From the NCBI GenBank assembly GCA_020851855.1, contig JADZBY010000457.1, positions 1 through 47,154 on the forward strand: a stretch of DNA of 47,154 nt, in the 5' to 3' direction. This document shows, piece after piece, positions 17,772-27,186 of this stretch. A model generated the notes under the pieces. The model searched no databases. It was not told the DNA's origin and saw nothing but the letters and a program-made list of their open reading frames with translations. Each line of letters starts with the position of its first letter. Position 1 is the first letter of the stretch. The translations under genes and the position numbers were made by a program. The stretch comes from Anaerolineae bacterium (GTDB taxonomy: Bacteria; Chloroflexota; Anaerolineae; Aggregatilineales; UBA2796).

Positions 17772-17984
17772 ATGACAACGAATGACGTTCAAACACTGCA
17801 ACGCCAGATTAAGGAAGTCAACCGCCTGGTGAAGCAGCAGTCGAAGCAGATCAAGCTGCTCAACCGGCTGATGCTCAAGTTAGTGAGAACTTCTACACCG
17901 CAAGAGCCAGTGAGGGTAGATGCGGAAACGCCGCTGGCGCTGTCGTTAGTGCAGGAGGTGGCGCGTGAACGCTGCGACGACTGA
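17772..17984 (+). CDS. Small coiled-coil protein (70 aa)
   Basis: MTTNDVQTLQRQIKEVNRLVKQQSKQIKLLNRLMLKL. Confidence 0.55.
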   Translation: MTTNDVQTLQRQIKEVNRLVKQQSKQIKLLNRLMLKLVRTSTPQEPVRVDAETPLALSLVQEVARERCDD

Positions 17985-19920
17985 CCTCTGCATCCTGCGC
18001 GAAGGCGAGCCAATCGACACGGCGGCATTGCGGCGTGCGCTGGTGATCGCGACAGACAGTGAGCGTCTGGCTGAGGCGGTGCGGCGCGACATGCGCGTTG
18101 AGCCGCACATCATTCGTTCGACTGAAGGCCTGCACTTGCTGGAACAGGTCGCGCTGGCACGGCGCGCTGAGCTTGACGCCAATCAGCGGATCAGCGTCGT
18201 GATCACCAACTACAACTATGGGCGCTTCATCGCCGACGCGATTGACTCGGTGCTGGCGCAGACCATGCCAGTCGATGAAATTATCGTGGTGGATGACGCC
18301 TCGACCGATGACTCGCTACACGTCCTGGAGCGCTACGCCAGCCAGGTGAAGGCGAAGCTGATCCGGCATCCGCACAACCGTGGCAATCCCGGCGCGACGC
18401 GCAACACCGGCATTGCCGCGGCCACCGGCGCCTACATCATCTGCCTGGACGCCGACGACATGCTGGAGCCGACTTACGTCGAAACCTGCTTCAACGCCAT
18501 TCGCGGGGATATCGGCATCGGCGTGGTGTACACGGGCGTGCAGACGCTGATCCACGGCACCGGCCAGCGCATCGTGCATCACCACTGGCCCCTCCAATTT
18601 AGCTGGGTGTGGTCGGTGGCGAAGAAGACGCCGCCGAACAACTGCATTCCCACGGCGTCTCTGTTCCGCCGTTCCATGTGGGAGCGCTGCGGAGGTTACG
18701 ACGAGTCGATCCGCTGCGGCGAAGATGCGGCCTTCTGGGTGAAGGCGCTGGGCACCGGGTTCGAGGCGCGCAAGTGCACCGAGGAGCCGCTCTTCGTCTA
18801 TCGCAGGCACGGCCCATCGATAAGCACCACGCGGACATGGGACGACCTGAGCATCTACCACCGTGCCTACACCGGCTACAAGCCGCTGGCCGCACCGACA
18901 GGCGAGGCGCGTATCGCGGCGCTGGCAGTGCCGAGCTTTGAGCGCCCGGTTGTCAGCGTCATCATTCCTTGTGGCGCAAAGCACGCGCGCTACCTGCCTA
19001 CGGCGATTGAATCGGTGCTCGCACAGACGTTCGCACAGTGGGAGATCGTCGTCGCCAATGACACAGGAGACACACTCCCCCTGAAGCCTTACCCGTTCGT
19101 GCGCGTGGTGAACACGAGCGCGCCCGGATCCGGGTCAAGTGCAGCACGCAACGCGGGCATCGAGGCCGCACGTGCGCCGCTGGTGCTGTTTCTGGACGCG
19201 GACGACTGGCTGTTGCCCAGCGCGCTCGAAACCATGCTGCGCGCCTACGCAAAGGGCAACGCGGGCTATGTCTACTGCGACTGGTGGGCGGTGGATGGCG
19301 CTGCGCCGGCGCGGGTGGTTTCGACGCGCGACTATGACCGGCGTGCGTGGCTGGACCCGAACACCAACGGCCTGCATCCCGTGACGGTGCTGATGTCGCG
19401 CGGGGATGCCATCAGCGTCGGGATGTTCAACGAGTCAACACGCGGCTTTGAGGACTGGGAATTCTTCATCCGCTGCGCGATTGCCGGGCTGTGCGGCGCG
19501 CGCATTCGCCAGCCCTTGCTGGCCTATCGCACACACACTGGCGTGAATCGGGAGCGCAGCCTGGCGCTGCGCAAGGAAATTGTTGCATCGCTCATGGATC
19601 GCTACGGCGCGCACATGAGCGGGGAGGAGGAACTGGTGGCCTGTTGTGGCGGAGATGCAAAAGCGGTATCGGCAGTGCAGGATGCGCTGCCTCAGACGAA
19701 ATCGCTGCACTACGAGATTGCCCCGGACGGCACGGTTGAGATGGCTTATACCGGGCTGCATCGGGGCGAAGTGACGTACTTCGGCAAGTACACCGGCTGC
19801 ATCGGCTGCAAGCCAATCCGGGCCGAGGCTGGCGATGTCAAGCGGCTGGAGATGACGGGCGTGTGGCGCGTGGTTGAGAAGACTTTGCCCCCTGCGCCTG
19901 AACCGGCGGTGATCGAATGA
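17965..19920 (+). CDS. Tandem family 2 glycosyltransferase (two GT-A domains)
   Basis: ISVVITNYNYGRFIADAIDSVLAQ...IIVVDDASTDDS...LDADD and VVSVIIPCGAKHARYLPTAIESVLAQ...FLDADDW. Confidence 0.92.
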   Translation: MNAATTDLCILREGEPIDTAALRRALVIATDSERLAEAVRRDMRVEPHIIRSTEGLHLLEQVALARRAELDANQRISVVITNYNYGRFIADAIDSVLAQTMPVDEIIVVDDASTDDSLHVLERYASQVKAKLIRHPHNRGNPGATRNTGIAAATGAYIICLDADDMLEPTYVETCFNAIRGDIGIGVVYTGVQTLIHGTGQRIVHHHWPLQFSWVWSVAKKTPPNNCIPTASLFRRSMWERCGGYDESIRCGEDAAFWVKALGTGFEARKCTEEPLFVYRRHGPSISTTRTWDDLSIYHRAYTGYKPLAAPTGEARIAALAVPSFERPVVSVIIPCGAKHARYLPTAIESVLAQTFAQWEIVVANDTGDTLPLKPYPFVRVVNTSAPGSGSSAARNAGIEAARAPLVLFLDADDWLLPSALETMLRAYAKGNAGYVYCDWWAVDGAAPARVVSTRDYDRRAWLDPNTNGLHPVTVLMSRGDAISVGMFNESTRGFEDWEFFIRCAIAGLCGARIRQPLLAYRTHTGVNRERSLALRKEIVASLMDRYGAHMSGEEELVACCGGDAKAVSAVQDALPQTKSLHYEIAPDGTVEMAYTGLHRGEVTYFGKYTGCIGCKPIRAEAGDVKRLEMTGVWRVVEKTLPPAPEPAVIE

Positions 19921-20216
19921 CTGACGGCTTGCGCTTCGTGATCGCGGCGCTGGCCGTGTACCGCGTTGCACGCATGATCGCGGCGGAGGATGGCCCGTTC
20001 GATGCGTTCTCGCGCGCCCGTCATCGCTTCGGTATTGAGACGCAAGCGACCTGGTGGCAGCGCGGGTTCGCGTGCATTGCCTGCATCAGCTTCTGGCTGG
20101 GGTTATTCGTTGCGGCGCTATACGGCTTTGGCCTGGTGCAGCCGTGGATGGAGTGGGTCATGTTTGGCCTGGCGCTGTCATGCGTCAGCGTGGTGCTGAT
20201 GCGCAAAGTGGGATAG
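19917..20216 (+). CDS. DUF1360-like small membrane protein
   Basis: LAVYRVARMIAAEDGPFDAF...CIACISFWLGLF. Confidence 0.7.
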   Translation: MTDGLRFVIAALAVYRVARMIAAEDGPFDAFSRARHRFGIETQATWWQRGFACIACISFWLGLFVAALYGFGLVQPWMEWVMFGLALSCVSVVLMRKVG

Positions 20217-20228
20217 GAGGAAATAGAC

Positions 20229-20879
20229 ATGCCAACGATGGAATGGTACAGACAAGCGCCGATGCTGGCGTTCGGGAGCGGCGTGGCAGGAAACGCGCCC
20301 AACATCGACTACCTGAGCGACACGATCAAGGGCGCGCTCATTGCCAACACGTATACCCCTGACCGTGACGCCCATGATTTCTGGGACGATGTTGTAGCGC
20401 ACGAAGTCCCCAACGGCAATGGGTACACGACTGGCGGCGCGACGCTGGCAAGTAAGACGCTGACCTACACCGTAGCCAATTCCTGGGCTACGCAGTGGGC
20501 CGGAACAACCGCCTATGTCGCCGGGGCCATCGTGCGCCCCACGGTGGGCAACGGCTTCCTGTATCGCGCTCAGGGCGCGGGCACGTCAGGCGGCTCGCAA
20601 CCGACGTGGCCGACGACCATCGGTGATGAGGTTGCTGACGGCGGTGTGACCTGGACGTGCGTGGGCAGAGGCGCAATCATCTTTGACGCAGCCGACCTGA
20701 GTTGGGCTAACTCCACCATCACGGCGCGCTATCTCGTGGTGCGTGACGACACGCCTGCGAGTGACGCCACAAAGCCTCTGATCGGCCTGATGGATTTCGG
20801 CAGCGACCAGACGACCAACAACGGCGCGTTTGCGGTGACGTTCAACGCGCAGGGGATGCTCGCGCTCTTCGTGGCGTAA
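20229..20879 (+). CDS. Virion structural protein (head decoration/fiber-like)
   Basis: Beta-rich; WAGTTAYVAGAIVRPTVGNGFLYRAQGAGTSGGSQPTWP carbohydrate-binding-like motif. Confidence 0.5.
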   Translation: MPTMEWYRQAPMLAFGSGVAGNAPNIDYLSDTIKGALIANTYTPDRDAHDFWDDVVAHEVPNGNGYTTGGATLASKTLTYTVANSWATQWAGTTAYVAGAIVRPTVGNGFLYRAQGAGTSGGSQPTWPTTIGDEVADGGVTWTCVGRGAIIFDAADLSWANSTITARYLVVRDDTPASDATKPLIGLMDFGSDQTTNNGAFAVTFNAQGMLALFVA

Positions 20880-20890
20880 GGAGGTGGCAC

Positions 20891-21172
20891 GTGGCTGTAC
20901 TTCCTGACACTGACCGGCAACGTATCTGGCGCGGGTTAATGCGCGCCGCCGACTTCGGCGGTATGCCAAATGTGGTCAAGGCAGACCTGAAGGCGGCGGT
21001 AGATGCGGCGGATACGTGGGTAGATTCGAACGCCGCCAGCTACAACACAGCGCTCCCGCAGCCATTTCGCAACAACGCCACAAGCGCACAAAAGGCGCTG
21101 CTATTGTGCGCAGTGGTGCTGATGCGCTTCAACCTCGATCTTCTCAGGCGTGTCTTCGGAGAGGTGGACTGA
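20891..21172 (+). CDS. Hypothetical phage protein (93 aa)
   Basis: AAGGAGGT upstream of GTG start. Confidence 0.5.
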   Translation: MAVLPDTDRQRIWRGLMRAADFGGMPNVVKADLKAAVDAADTWVDSNAASYNTALPQPFRNNATSAQKALLLCAVVLMRFNLDLLRRVFGEVD

Positions 21173-21654
21173 TGGCGACTCGCTTTATCTTCACGCCTGA
21201 AAGCGCGCAGTTCCCGGCAACCAACTTCCCGCAACTGTTGAAAGTCAATGACCGTATGGTATTGGCCTTCGATGCGGGCACGGACGAGAACGCCTACTGG
21301 GTGTTTGTCGCGCCGCAAGGACTCACCGGCACGATCACCGTGCTCGTTCACTACATCATGGCAAGTGCCACATCGGGCGCGCTGTACTTCCAAGGTGCAC
21401 TCGAAGCCGTGACGCCGGGCGACGCGGTTGATCTTGATGCCACTACCTCATTCGACACGGCGAACAGCGGCAATGGCAACGTGCCTGGGACTGCCGGATA
21501 TGAGCAGGCGATCTCGATCACCATGACCAACGCGGACTCTATTGCAGCAGGTGATGTGGTGCGGCTGAGGCTTAACCGTGACGCGGATAACGCCAGTGAT
21601 ACGGCCACGGGCGATGCGTATGTGCTGGCAGTGGAATTCAGGGATGCGGCATAG
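21172..21654 (+). CDS. Putative virion protein (beta-sandwich)
   Basis: 160 aa, ATG overlapping previous stop. Confidence 0.5.
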   Translation: MATRFIFTPESAQFPATNFPQLLKVNDRMVLAFDAGTDENAYWVFVAPQGLTGTITVLVHYIMASATSGALYFQGALEAVTPGDAVDLDATTSFDTANSGNGNVPGTAGYEQAISITMTNADSIAAGDVVRLRLNRDADNASDTATGDAYVLAVEFRDAA

Positions 21655-21665
21655 GCAGAGGTTGA

Positions 21666-23141
21666 ATGTCGATCTTGTTCACCGCAGCCACAGGTAACGC
21701 GATCTGGCGTTCAGACCCGCCGACCACGGCATTTACGTGGATGGCGTGGGTGGCGATGCTTTCAGATACGAACAACTGGAACATCCTGGTCTGCTTCTCG
21801 GCAGGAGATCGTGCGCAGTTAGGCACGCAGGGCGACGGCACGACGCTGGTGTTGCAGGATAACAACAACGACAGCGCCGGATATGCGATGGCACTCAGTA
21901 CATGGACGCATGTATGTTGGGTGCATCGCGGCGACAGCGACAACGAGCTATGGGTAAATGGCTCGCTGATTGCGGATTCATTTGTGCAGGCCGCGCCCAC
22001 CGGAAACCTGGTTGTTGGCACATGGTCGGCAAGCGATCCCAACTACGGTGGCTCCTGGGCAGTTGCCGACATGAAGCTGTGGAGCGCAGCCATCAGTGGC
22101 GCTGAAATCGCGCAGGAGATGTACGTTAAGCGTCCTTTGCGCACGGCAAATCTGTACTCGTGGCTGCCCACCTGGCCCGGCGCAACTGAGCGCATCAAGG
22201 ATTACTCCGGCAACGGACGCGACTGGTCAGTCACACCCACGATCAGCGATGTGGATAACCCGCCAATCTCGTGGGGCGGCGTGCCGCTGTTTACGGGCAA
22301 TCCGGTCAGCGGTGGAACGGGCGTCACCGTTAGCGCCGAACTGGGACTGGCGCTCGCGCTTCCCTTTGATGCGAGTGTGTCCATTGGCTCTACGCTTATC
22401 ACCACACTGAGCCAGGTGATCGCCGCTGGCTTTGATGCGTCTGTCTCTGTCGGCGTCACGATTGCCGCCGAGATGGGGATGGCGCAGGCCGTTGGCGCTG
22501 ATGCCAGTGTATCGACAGGTGTCACCATCAGCGCAGAGCCTGGGCACGGCATAGCTAGTGGGTTTGACGCTACGCTATCCGCCGGCTTGAACATCAGTGC
22601 TGAGATCGGGACAGGGCAGGCGTTCGGCTTTGAAGCAACCGTAACTACTGGCGCGATTGTCGAAGCGCAAACGGGCCACGCGCTCGCCGTTGGCTTTGAG
22701 GCGAGCGTATCCACTGGTGTCACGGTTAGCGCAGAGGTTGGTCTTGCTCTTGCACTCCCACTCGAAGCCGAAGTGTCAGCCCTGAGCGGCGCAATCATCA
22801 ATGCCGACATGGGCGCGGCCTACGCCTGTGGCTTTGAGGCGAGTGTCGCTGTCACGTCGAACGTATCGATTGCGGCTGACATCAGCACTGCGCTCGCCTA
22901 CGGCTTCGATGCGACCGTTGATGCCTCTACCAACATCGTCATTGAAGCGGGTGCGGGCTTTGCCTATGCGGGCGGGCTGGAAGCGCAGGTGAGCACCACG
23001 TCGAATGTGGCTATAGACGCCGAAATGGGCTCTGCGTGGGCGCTGGCCTTCATGGCAGCGGTGTCCACTGGCGGGGGCGGTGAACGCGCAACATTCAGGG
23101 GCATGTGGCGCGGCATGTTCAGGCGCATGGAGGCACAATGA
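21666..23141 (+). CDS. LamG/concanavalin-like virion protein with degenerate ~24-aa tandem repeats
   Basis: N-terminal LamG-like (NDNELWVNGSLIADS...IKDYSGNGRDWS), then about 11 copies of a (x)GFDASVSxGVTISAExGxA-type unit. Confidence 0.7.
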   Translation: MSILFTAATGNAIWRSDPPTTAFTWMAWVAMLSDTNNWNILVCFSAGDRAQLGTQGDGTTLVLQDNNNDSAGYAMALSTWTHVCWVHRGDSDNELWVNGSLIADSFVQAAPTGNLVVGTWSASDPNYGGSWAVADMKLWSAAISGAEIAQEMYVKRPLRTANLYSWLPTWPGATERIKDYSGNGRDWSVTPTISDVDNPPISWGGVPLFTGNPVSGGTGVTVSAELGLALALPFDASVSIGSTLITTLSQVIAAGFDASVSVGVTIAAEMGMAQAVGADASVSTGVTISAEPGHGIASGFDATLSAGLNISAEIGTGQAFGFEATVTTGAIVEAQTGHALAVGFEASVSTGVTVSAEVGLALALPLEAEVSALSGAIINADMGAAYACGFEASVAVTSNVSIAADISTALAYGFDATVDASTNIVIEAGAGFAYAGGLEAQVSTTSNVAIDAEMGSAWALAFMAAVSTGGGGERATFRGMWRGMFRRMEAQ

Positions 23142-23665
23142 ACTGGACGTTGAACCAACAGAACCGGATCACGTTCGTGATGGTCGATGCGGCGGGCGCA
23201 GAGGTCGCCGGGCTGGGCAACACCTTTACGCTCGAAGTCAGTAAGGCAGGCGCGGCGTTTGCGGCATCGGCGGGCGTGGGCGCGGAGATCGGCAACGGCT
23301 GGTATACCTACCTGTCAACGGCGGCTGAGGCTGACACCGTGGGCCCGATCGCGATTCGCGTCAACGGCGCAGGCTGCGTGCAACAGAACCTGGAGTATGT
23401 GGTTGCACAGCGCACGCCGAATGCGATCGCATTCACTTACACCGTCATCGACAGTGCTACGTTGCTCCCGGTCGAAGGTGTGGAAGTGTGGTTCACCACC
23501 GACGCTGGAGGCAGCAATGTCGTGTGGACGGGCGTCACCGATGCGTTCGGCGTGGCGCGCGATGCCAATGGTGCGCTGCCGCTGCTTGACCCTGGCGTTT
23601 ATGCCGTATGGCGTCAGAAGCCTGGATTTACAACCGTGAATCCAGACTGGGAGACGGTGAGCTAA
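23138..23665 (+). CDS. Putative virion protein, prealbumin/CarboxypepD-reg-like
   Basis: VIDSATLLPVEGVEVWFTTDAGGSNVVWTGVTDAFGVARDANGALPLLDPGVYAVWRQ. Confidence 0.5.
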   Translation: MNWTLNQQNRITFVMVDAAGAEVAGLGNTFTLEVSKAGAAFAASAGVGAEIGNGWYTYLSTAAEADTVGPIAIRVNGAGCVQQNLEYVVAQRTPNAIAFTYTVIDSATLLPVEGVEVWFTTDAGGSNVVWTGVTDAFGVARDANGALPLLDPGVYAVWRQKPGFTTVNPDWETVS

Positions 23666-24948
23666 TGCCAAGTTCTGGTGGCGGCACCATTACCCCGATT
23701 GCAGCGCCGACCTCCGCGGCGATCACCGGCGCACCGCGCGCCGCGTTGCCGCTGGACGAGTTCCGGCGCATCATCGGCTTTCATCCGTATCACTTCTGGC
23801 AGCTCGCCGACAATGACAAGGCGCGCATCACGAATAACTGCAACCCGCTGGTGAAGCAGTATGCCTGGCAGAACGCCGACGCGATAGGCCGCGCGGAGAT
23901 TCTGGAGGCCATCGAGTTGGCAGAGCGCAGACTAGCTGAACACCTGGGGTTCTACCCGGCGCCGCACTATGTTTCGTTAAGCGTGCCATTCCCGCAGTTT
24001 GCAGACAGGCGTCAGGGCTACCGGCGCTCGTGGGATGCGCAGGGGCGCTGGATTGGCTTATCGCTCCAGGAAGGGTACGTGCAGACGATCGGCGCCGAGT
24101 CTCTGACGCTGATCGGCAATGCCAACGTGGTGATGAGCGACGCAGACGGCGATGGCCTGAATGACACGTTCACCCTGACGATTGCAACATCCGTCACTGA
24201 CCCAGGGCAGATCGCGGTGTACTTCGTGGCGGCGGATCGCTTCGATGGCTCTGGCGCGTCAGACCGCTGGCGCATTGCACCCATCACCGTCTCAATCTCT
24301 GGCGGCATGGCGACGATCAAGGGGCGCGCGTGGACGATTGTGCGCCCAGTGCTATACGAGGGGCTGGGCACACAGGCGGTTGATCCTGGCGTGGCTGGCA
24401 ACTTCGCTTCACAACTCTCCGTCTATCGGCGCGCGGTCGATACCACGCAGCAAGGGGCATTCGTGTGGGAGACCGTGCCCGGCGATTGCAACACCGCTGA
24501 TCCGTCAGCCACGGCGAGCCAACCGGCGCGCTTCGTGGTACGCGATGCGCCGCTGGGCATCATCGCCGGCGAGACGGCCAGTTACGATGCGGCAACGGGC
24601 CTGTGGTCAGAAAGCGTATGGGCGATTGACCGGCCGCCTGCCAGCGCCCTGGTCAATGTCCTGGCCGGGTTCCCCTTAAGCAGCGGGCAGATGGAGAGCA
24701 AGCTGGCCACTATCGTGGCGCGACTGGCGGCCGCTGAGATGGAGCGCGGCATTTGCGGTTGCGAGACGGCCAACCGGGCGCTTGCGTACTGGCAGTTCGA
24801 TGTCTCGCGCGCCGCCGGCGCCAACGACGAACAGTACCAGGTGAGCGAACTTGATTTGGACAACCCGCTGGGCACACGGCGCGGGCAGGTGTTCGCCTGG
24901 CACGAGATTCAGAACTTGCGGATTCAGCGTGGCCTATCGACCGGTTAG
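23665..24948 (+). CDS. Putative virion/connector protein
   Basis: 427 aa, ATG overlapping previous stop, before major tail gene. Confidence 0.45.
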   Translation: MPSSGGGTITPIAAPTSAAITGAPRAALPLDEFRRIIGFHPYHFWQLADNDKARITNNCNPLVKQYAWQNADAIGRAEILEAIELAERRLAEHLGFYPAPHYVSLSVPFPQFADRRQGYRRSWDAQGRWIGLSLQEGYVQTIGAESLTLIGNANVVMSDADGDGLNDTFTLTIATSVTDPGQIAVYFVAADRFDGSGASDRWRIAPITVSISGGMATIKGRAWTIVRPVLYEGLGTQAVDPGVAGNFASQLSVYRRAVDTTQQGAFVWETVPGDCNTADPSATASQPARFVVRDAPLGIIAGETASYDAATGLWSESVWAIDRPPASALVNVLAGFPLSSGQMESKLATIVARLAAAEMERGICGCETANRALAYWQFDVSRAAGANDEQYQVSELDLDNPLGTRRGQVFAWHEIQNLRIQRGLSTG

Positions 24949-24960
24949 GACGTATAGGCA

Positions 24961-25075
24961 TTAGAATACAGACAGGCGCAAGCGTGCGCGTATAAGCAGG
25001 CAGAAAGTCCTGTAAGGGTCGAACGTTCGGATTGAACGCGGCCATTCCCATCAAAGGGAGTGGCCGCGTTTTTTT
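24961..25075 (+). promoter_or_regulatory. Module D: TAGAATACAG...GGGTCGAACGTT leader plus terminator (expanded spacer)
   Basis: Shares TAGAATACAG with module C and TCGAACGT with B/C, then 13-bp stem terminator. Confidence 0.5.
25037..25075 (+). terminator. Intrinsic terminator before major tail gene
   Basis: CGCGGCCATTCCC/GGGAGTGGCCGCG (one G-U) + T7. Confidence 0.85.
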
Positions 25076-25115
25076 GTTTTTCGCTCTTTCGATTTGATCG
25101 TCATGGAGGTTTGAA

Positions 25116-26678
25116 ATGCCTAAGCCAGGCTCGAACGAGATCATCACCGGCAAGATGGGCCGCCCCTACCTGCAGATCGGCGGGCCACGACCGGGGAACC
25201 GCATCCTCTTCTACGGCGGCGAGACCAACTACGTCGCCATCGCCGGCGTCGAGGCTCCGCAACTGGGCGGGATCGACGCGATCAACGTGCACACGCCCGA
25301 AGCGGTGGGGCGCTACACGCGCGCCGGCGCATCTGTCAGCCCGGCAGACTTCGACTCGTCCACGCTCACGCTCATGGAAAAGCGGGGCGCCATCCCCCGG
25401 CACCTGTTGGGCATCAACTGCTTTCTCAACGCCTACCTGCTGCATGGACGCTGCAAGTCTTTGAGCGACTTCGATTACGGCTGGGAGGATTACGTCGAAA
25501 TCTACTCCACCGGCAGGATCACTTCCCGCTCTCCCGGTGACCGCTTCACGTTCGACAGTGACGACGGCCTGCAGACCGACCTGGAGATGACCTGGCTGGG
25601 CGGCGTGTACCCGGCCGGCGCGATCGCGTTCGCCGAGCGCGCGGCCACGGGCGTCACGCTCGAACTCCAGGACGTGATCTACGCCAATCGCGAGCTGTGC
25701 GGCGAGTGCGGCCCAGCCAACGATGGCACGGGATGGATATACGCAGTCGAGAAAGGCGCGGTCGCAGACAAGCCAATCGTGCACTACTCGACGGACGGCG
25801 GTGCGACCGGGGCTACCTCCAGTATCGCCACAGCCGCCAACGCGGAAGTCCCATGCGCCATTCGCCTGATGGGGCCGTACCTGGTGGTGCTGTCGCCGAC
25901 AGCGAACACGGCGACGCGCGGCGGCTACTACTACACCACGGTTAACCCGGTCACCGGCGTGCCGGGGAGCACCTGGACGAAGGTTACGGCAGGCTTTAGC
26001 GATGCGCAAGAGCCGCGCGATATGTGGGTGGCGGGCGCGCGCGAAGCGTACATCTGCACGGATGGCGGCGAGATTCTGCGACTGACGGACGTGCCAGCCG
26101 GGCCGGTCTCGCTAGGCATCGTGACTTCAAACGACCTGGCGCGCATTCGTGGGGAAGGGGACACGATTGTGGCCGTGGGTGCATCGGCCACGGTGGTGCG
26201 CAGCGTCAATCGCGGGCTGACGTTCAGCGTGACGACCACAGCCCCTGGGGCGGCCGCGCTCACGGCGGTGGAAGCGCTGGACCGCAACCGCATCTGGGTC
26301 GGCAACGCCTCTGGCGCGGTCTATTACACCCTCACCGGCGGTGAGACGGCGTGGGTGGCTGCCTCGCTCCCCGGCGTGACAGCGACGGCGATCCAGGACA
26401 TTCGCTTCGCAACCGACGAAGTGGGCTACATCGCCTACACCATCGCGGGCACCTTGGGGCGGCTGCTTGCCACACTCAATGGTGGCGTGTCGTGGGTTCC
26501 ATCCGATGTGTCCAATCCACGCCTACTGGGGCTGCCCACCACGGTGACGCAGCGCTACAACCGCATCGACGTACCGCAGACGCCCACGCCGGGCATTAAC
26601 GCCAATCACGTGCTCTTGTGCGGGCTGGGCGCAACGACCGACGGTGCGCTGCAACAGGGCGCGCCTAACGTGTTCTAG
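25116..26678 (+). CDS. Major tail protein candidate fused to a BNR/Ycf48-like beta-propeller
   Basis: N-terminal 200 aa without repeats; C-terminal STDGGATG..., ICTDGGEI..., VVRSVNRGLTFSV, LATLNGGVSW repeats; immediately upstream of tail chaperones. Confidence 0.65.
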   Translation: MPKPGSNEIITGKMGRPYLQIGGPRPGNRILFYGGETNYVAIAGVEAPQLGGIDAINVHTPEAVGRYTRAGASVSPADFDSSTLTLMEKRGAIPRHLLGINCFLNAYLLHGRCKSLSDFDYGWEDYVEIYSTGRITSRSPGDRFTFDSDDGLQTDLEMTWLGGVYPAGAIAFAERAATGVTLELQDVIYANRELCGECGPANDGTGWIYAVEKGAVADKPIVHYSTDGGATGATSSIATAANAEVPCAIRLMGPYLVVLSPTANTATRGGYYYTTVNPVTGVPGSTWTKVTAGFSDAQEPRDMWVAGAREAYICTDGGEILRLTDVPAGPVSLGIVTSNDLARIRGEGDTIVAVGASATVVRSVNRGLTFSVTTTAPGAAALTAVEALDRNRIWVGNASGAVYYTLTGGETAWVAASLPGVTATAIQDIRFATDEVGYIAYTIAGTLGRLLATLNGGVSWVPSDVSNPRLLGLPTTVTQRYNRIDVPQTPTPGINANHVLLCGLGATTDGALQQGAPNVF

Positions 26679-26724
26679 GAAGGTCTTGGAAGGTCAATGG
26701 AAGCCATAGGGGGCTAAGAAAACC

Positions 26725-27186
26725 ATGACGCAAAAACTGACGCCGATTCTCTTTTCGACCGACATTCAGATTGCCGTGCGGCCTGTGAGCAATGTGCTCA
26801 TGATGGAAGTGCAGAAGTCCATCCCCAGACCAAAGCCGCCAGTGGAGCGGGTTGCCAACGCGGATGGCACCTTCCGCGAAGAGCCCAACCCCGACCACCC
26901 AGACTATGCCGCTGCGCTGTCGAAGTGGACGGAACAGGTTGAAGAGGCCGTGCGGAAGCTGTGCATCAAGCGCGGCGTGGTGCTGCACATGACCGACGAG
27001 CAGAAGGCCGAAGTCGCTGAGCTGCGGGAGTTCATGCGCACGGAGTTCGACCAGGCGCTGGACGCGGATGACCGCTACGTGTACGTGGCCTATATCGCCG
27101 TTGGTGGGCAGGAAGACTACGCCAAGCTGGTGAACACCATCGTCGGAAGGAGCCAACCCACCGACCCAAAATCCGCGAGTGGCTAG
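26725..27186 (+). CDS. Tail assembly chaperone, short product (G-like)
   Basis: Position between tail tube and tape measure; ends shortly after slippery site. Confidence 0.75.
   Translation: MTQKLTPILFSTDIQIAVRPVSNVLMMEVQKSIPRPKPPVERVANADGTFREEPNPDHPDYAAALSKWTEQVEEAVRKLCIKRGVVLHMTDEQKAEVAELREFMRTEFDQALDADDRYVYVAYIAVGGQEDYAKLVNTIVGRSQPTDPKSASG

Noticed and set aside
1546-25020. Shared 12-mer GTCCTGTAAGGG near 1546 and 25008
   Set aside because: Only two copies in unrelated contexts with no extended flanking identity; probably chance.
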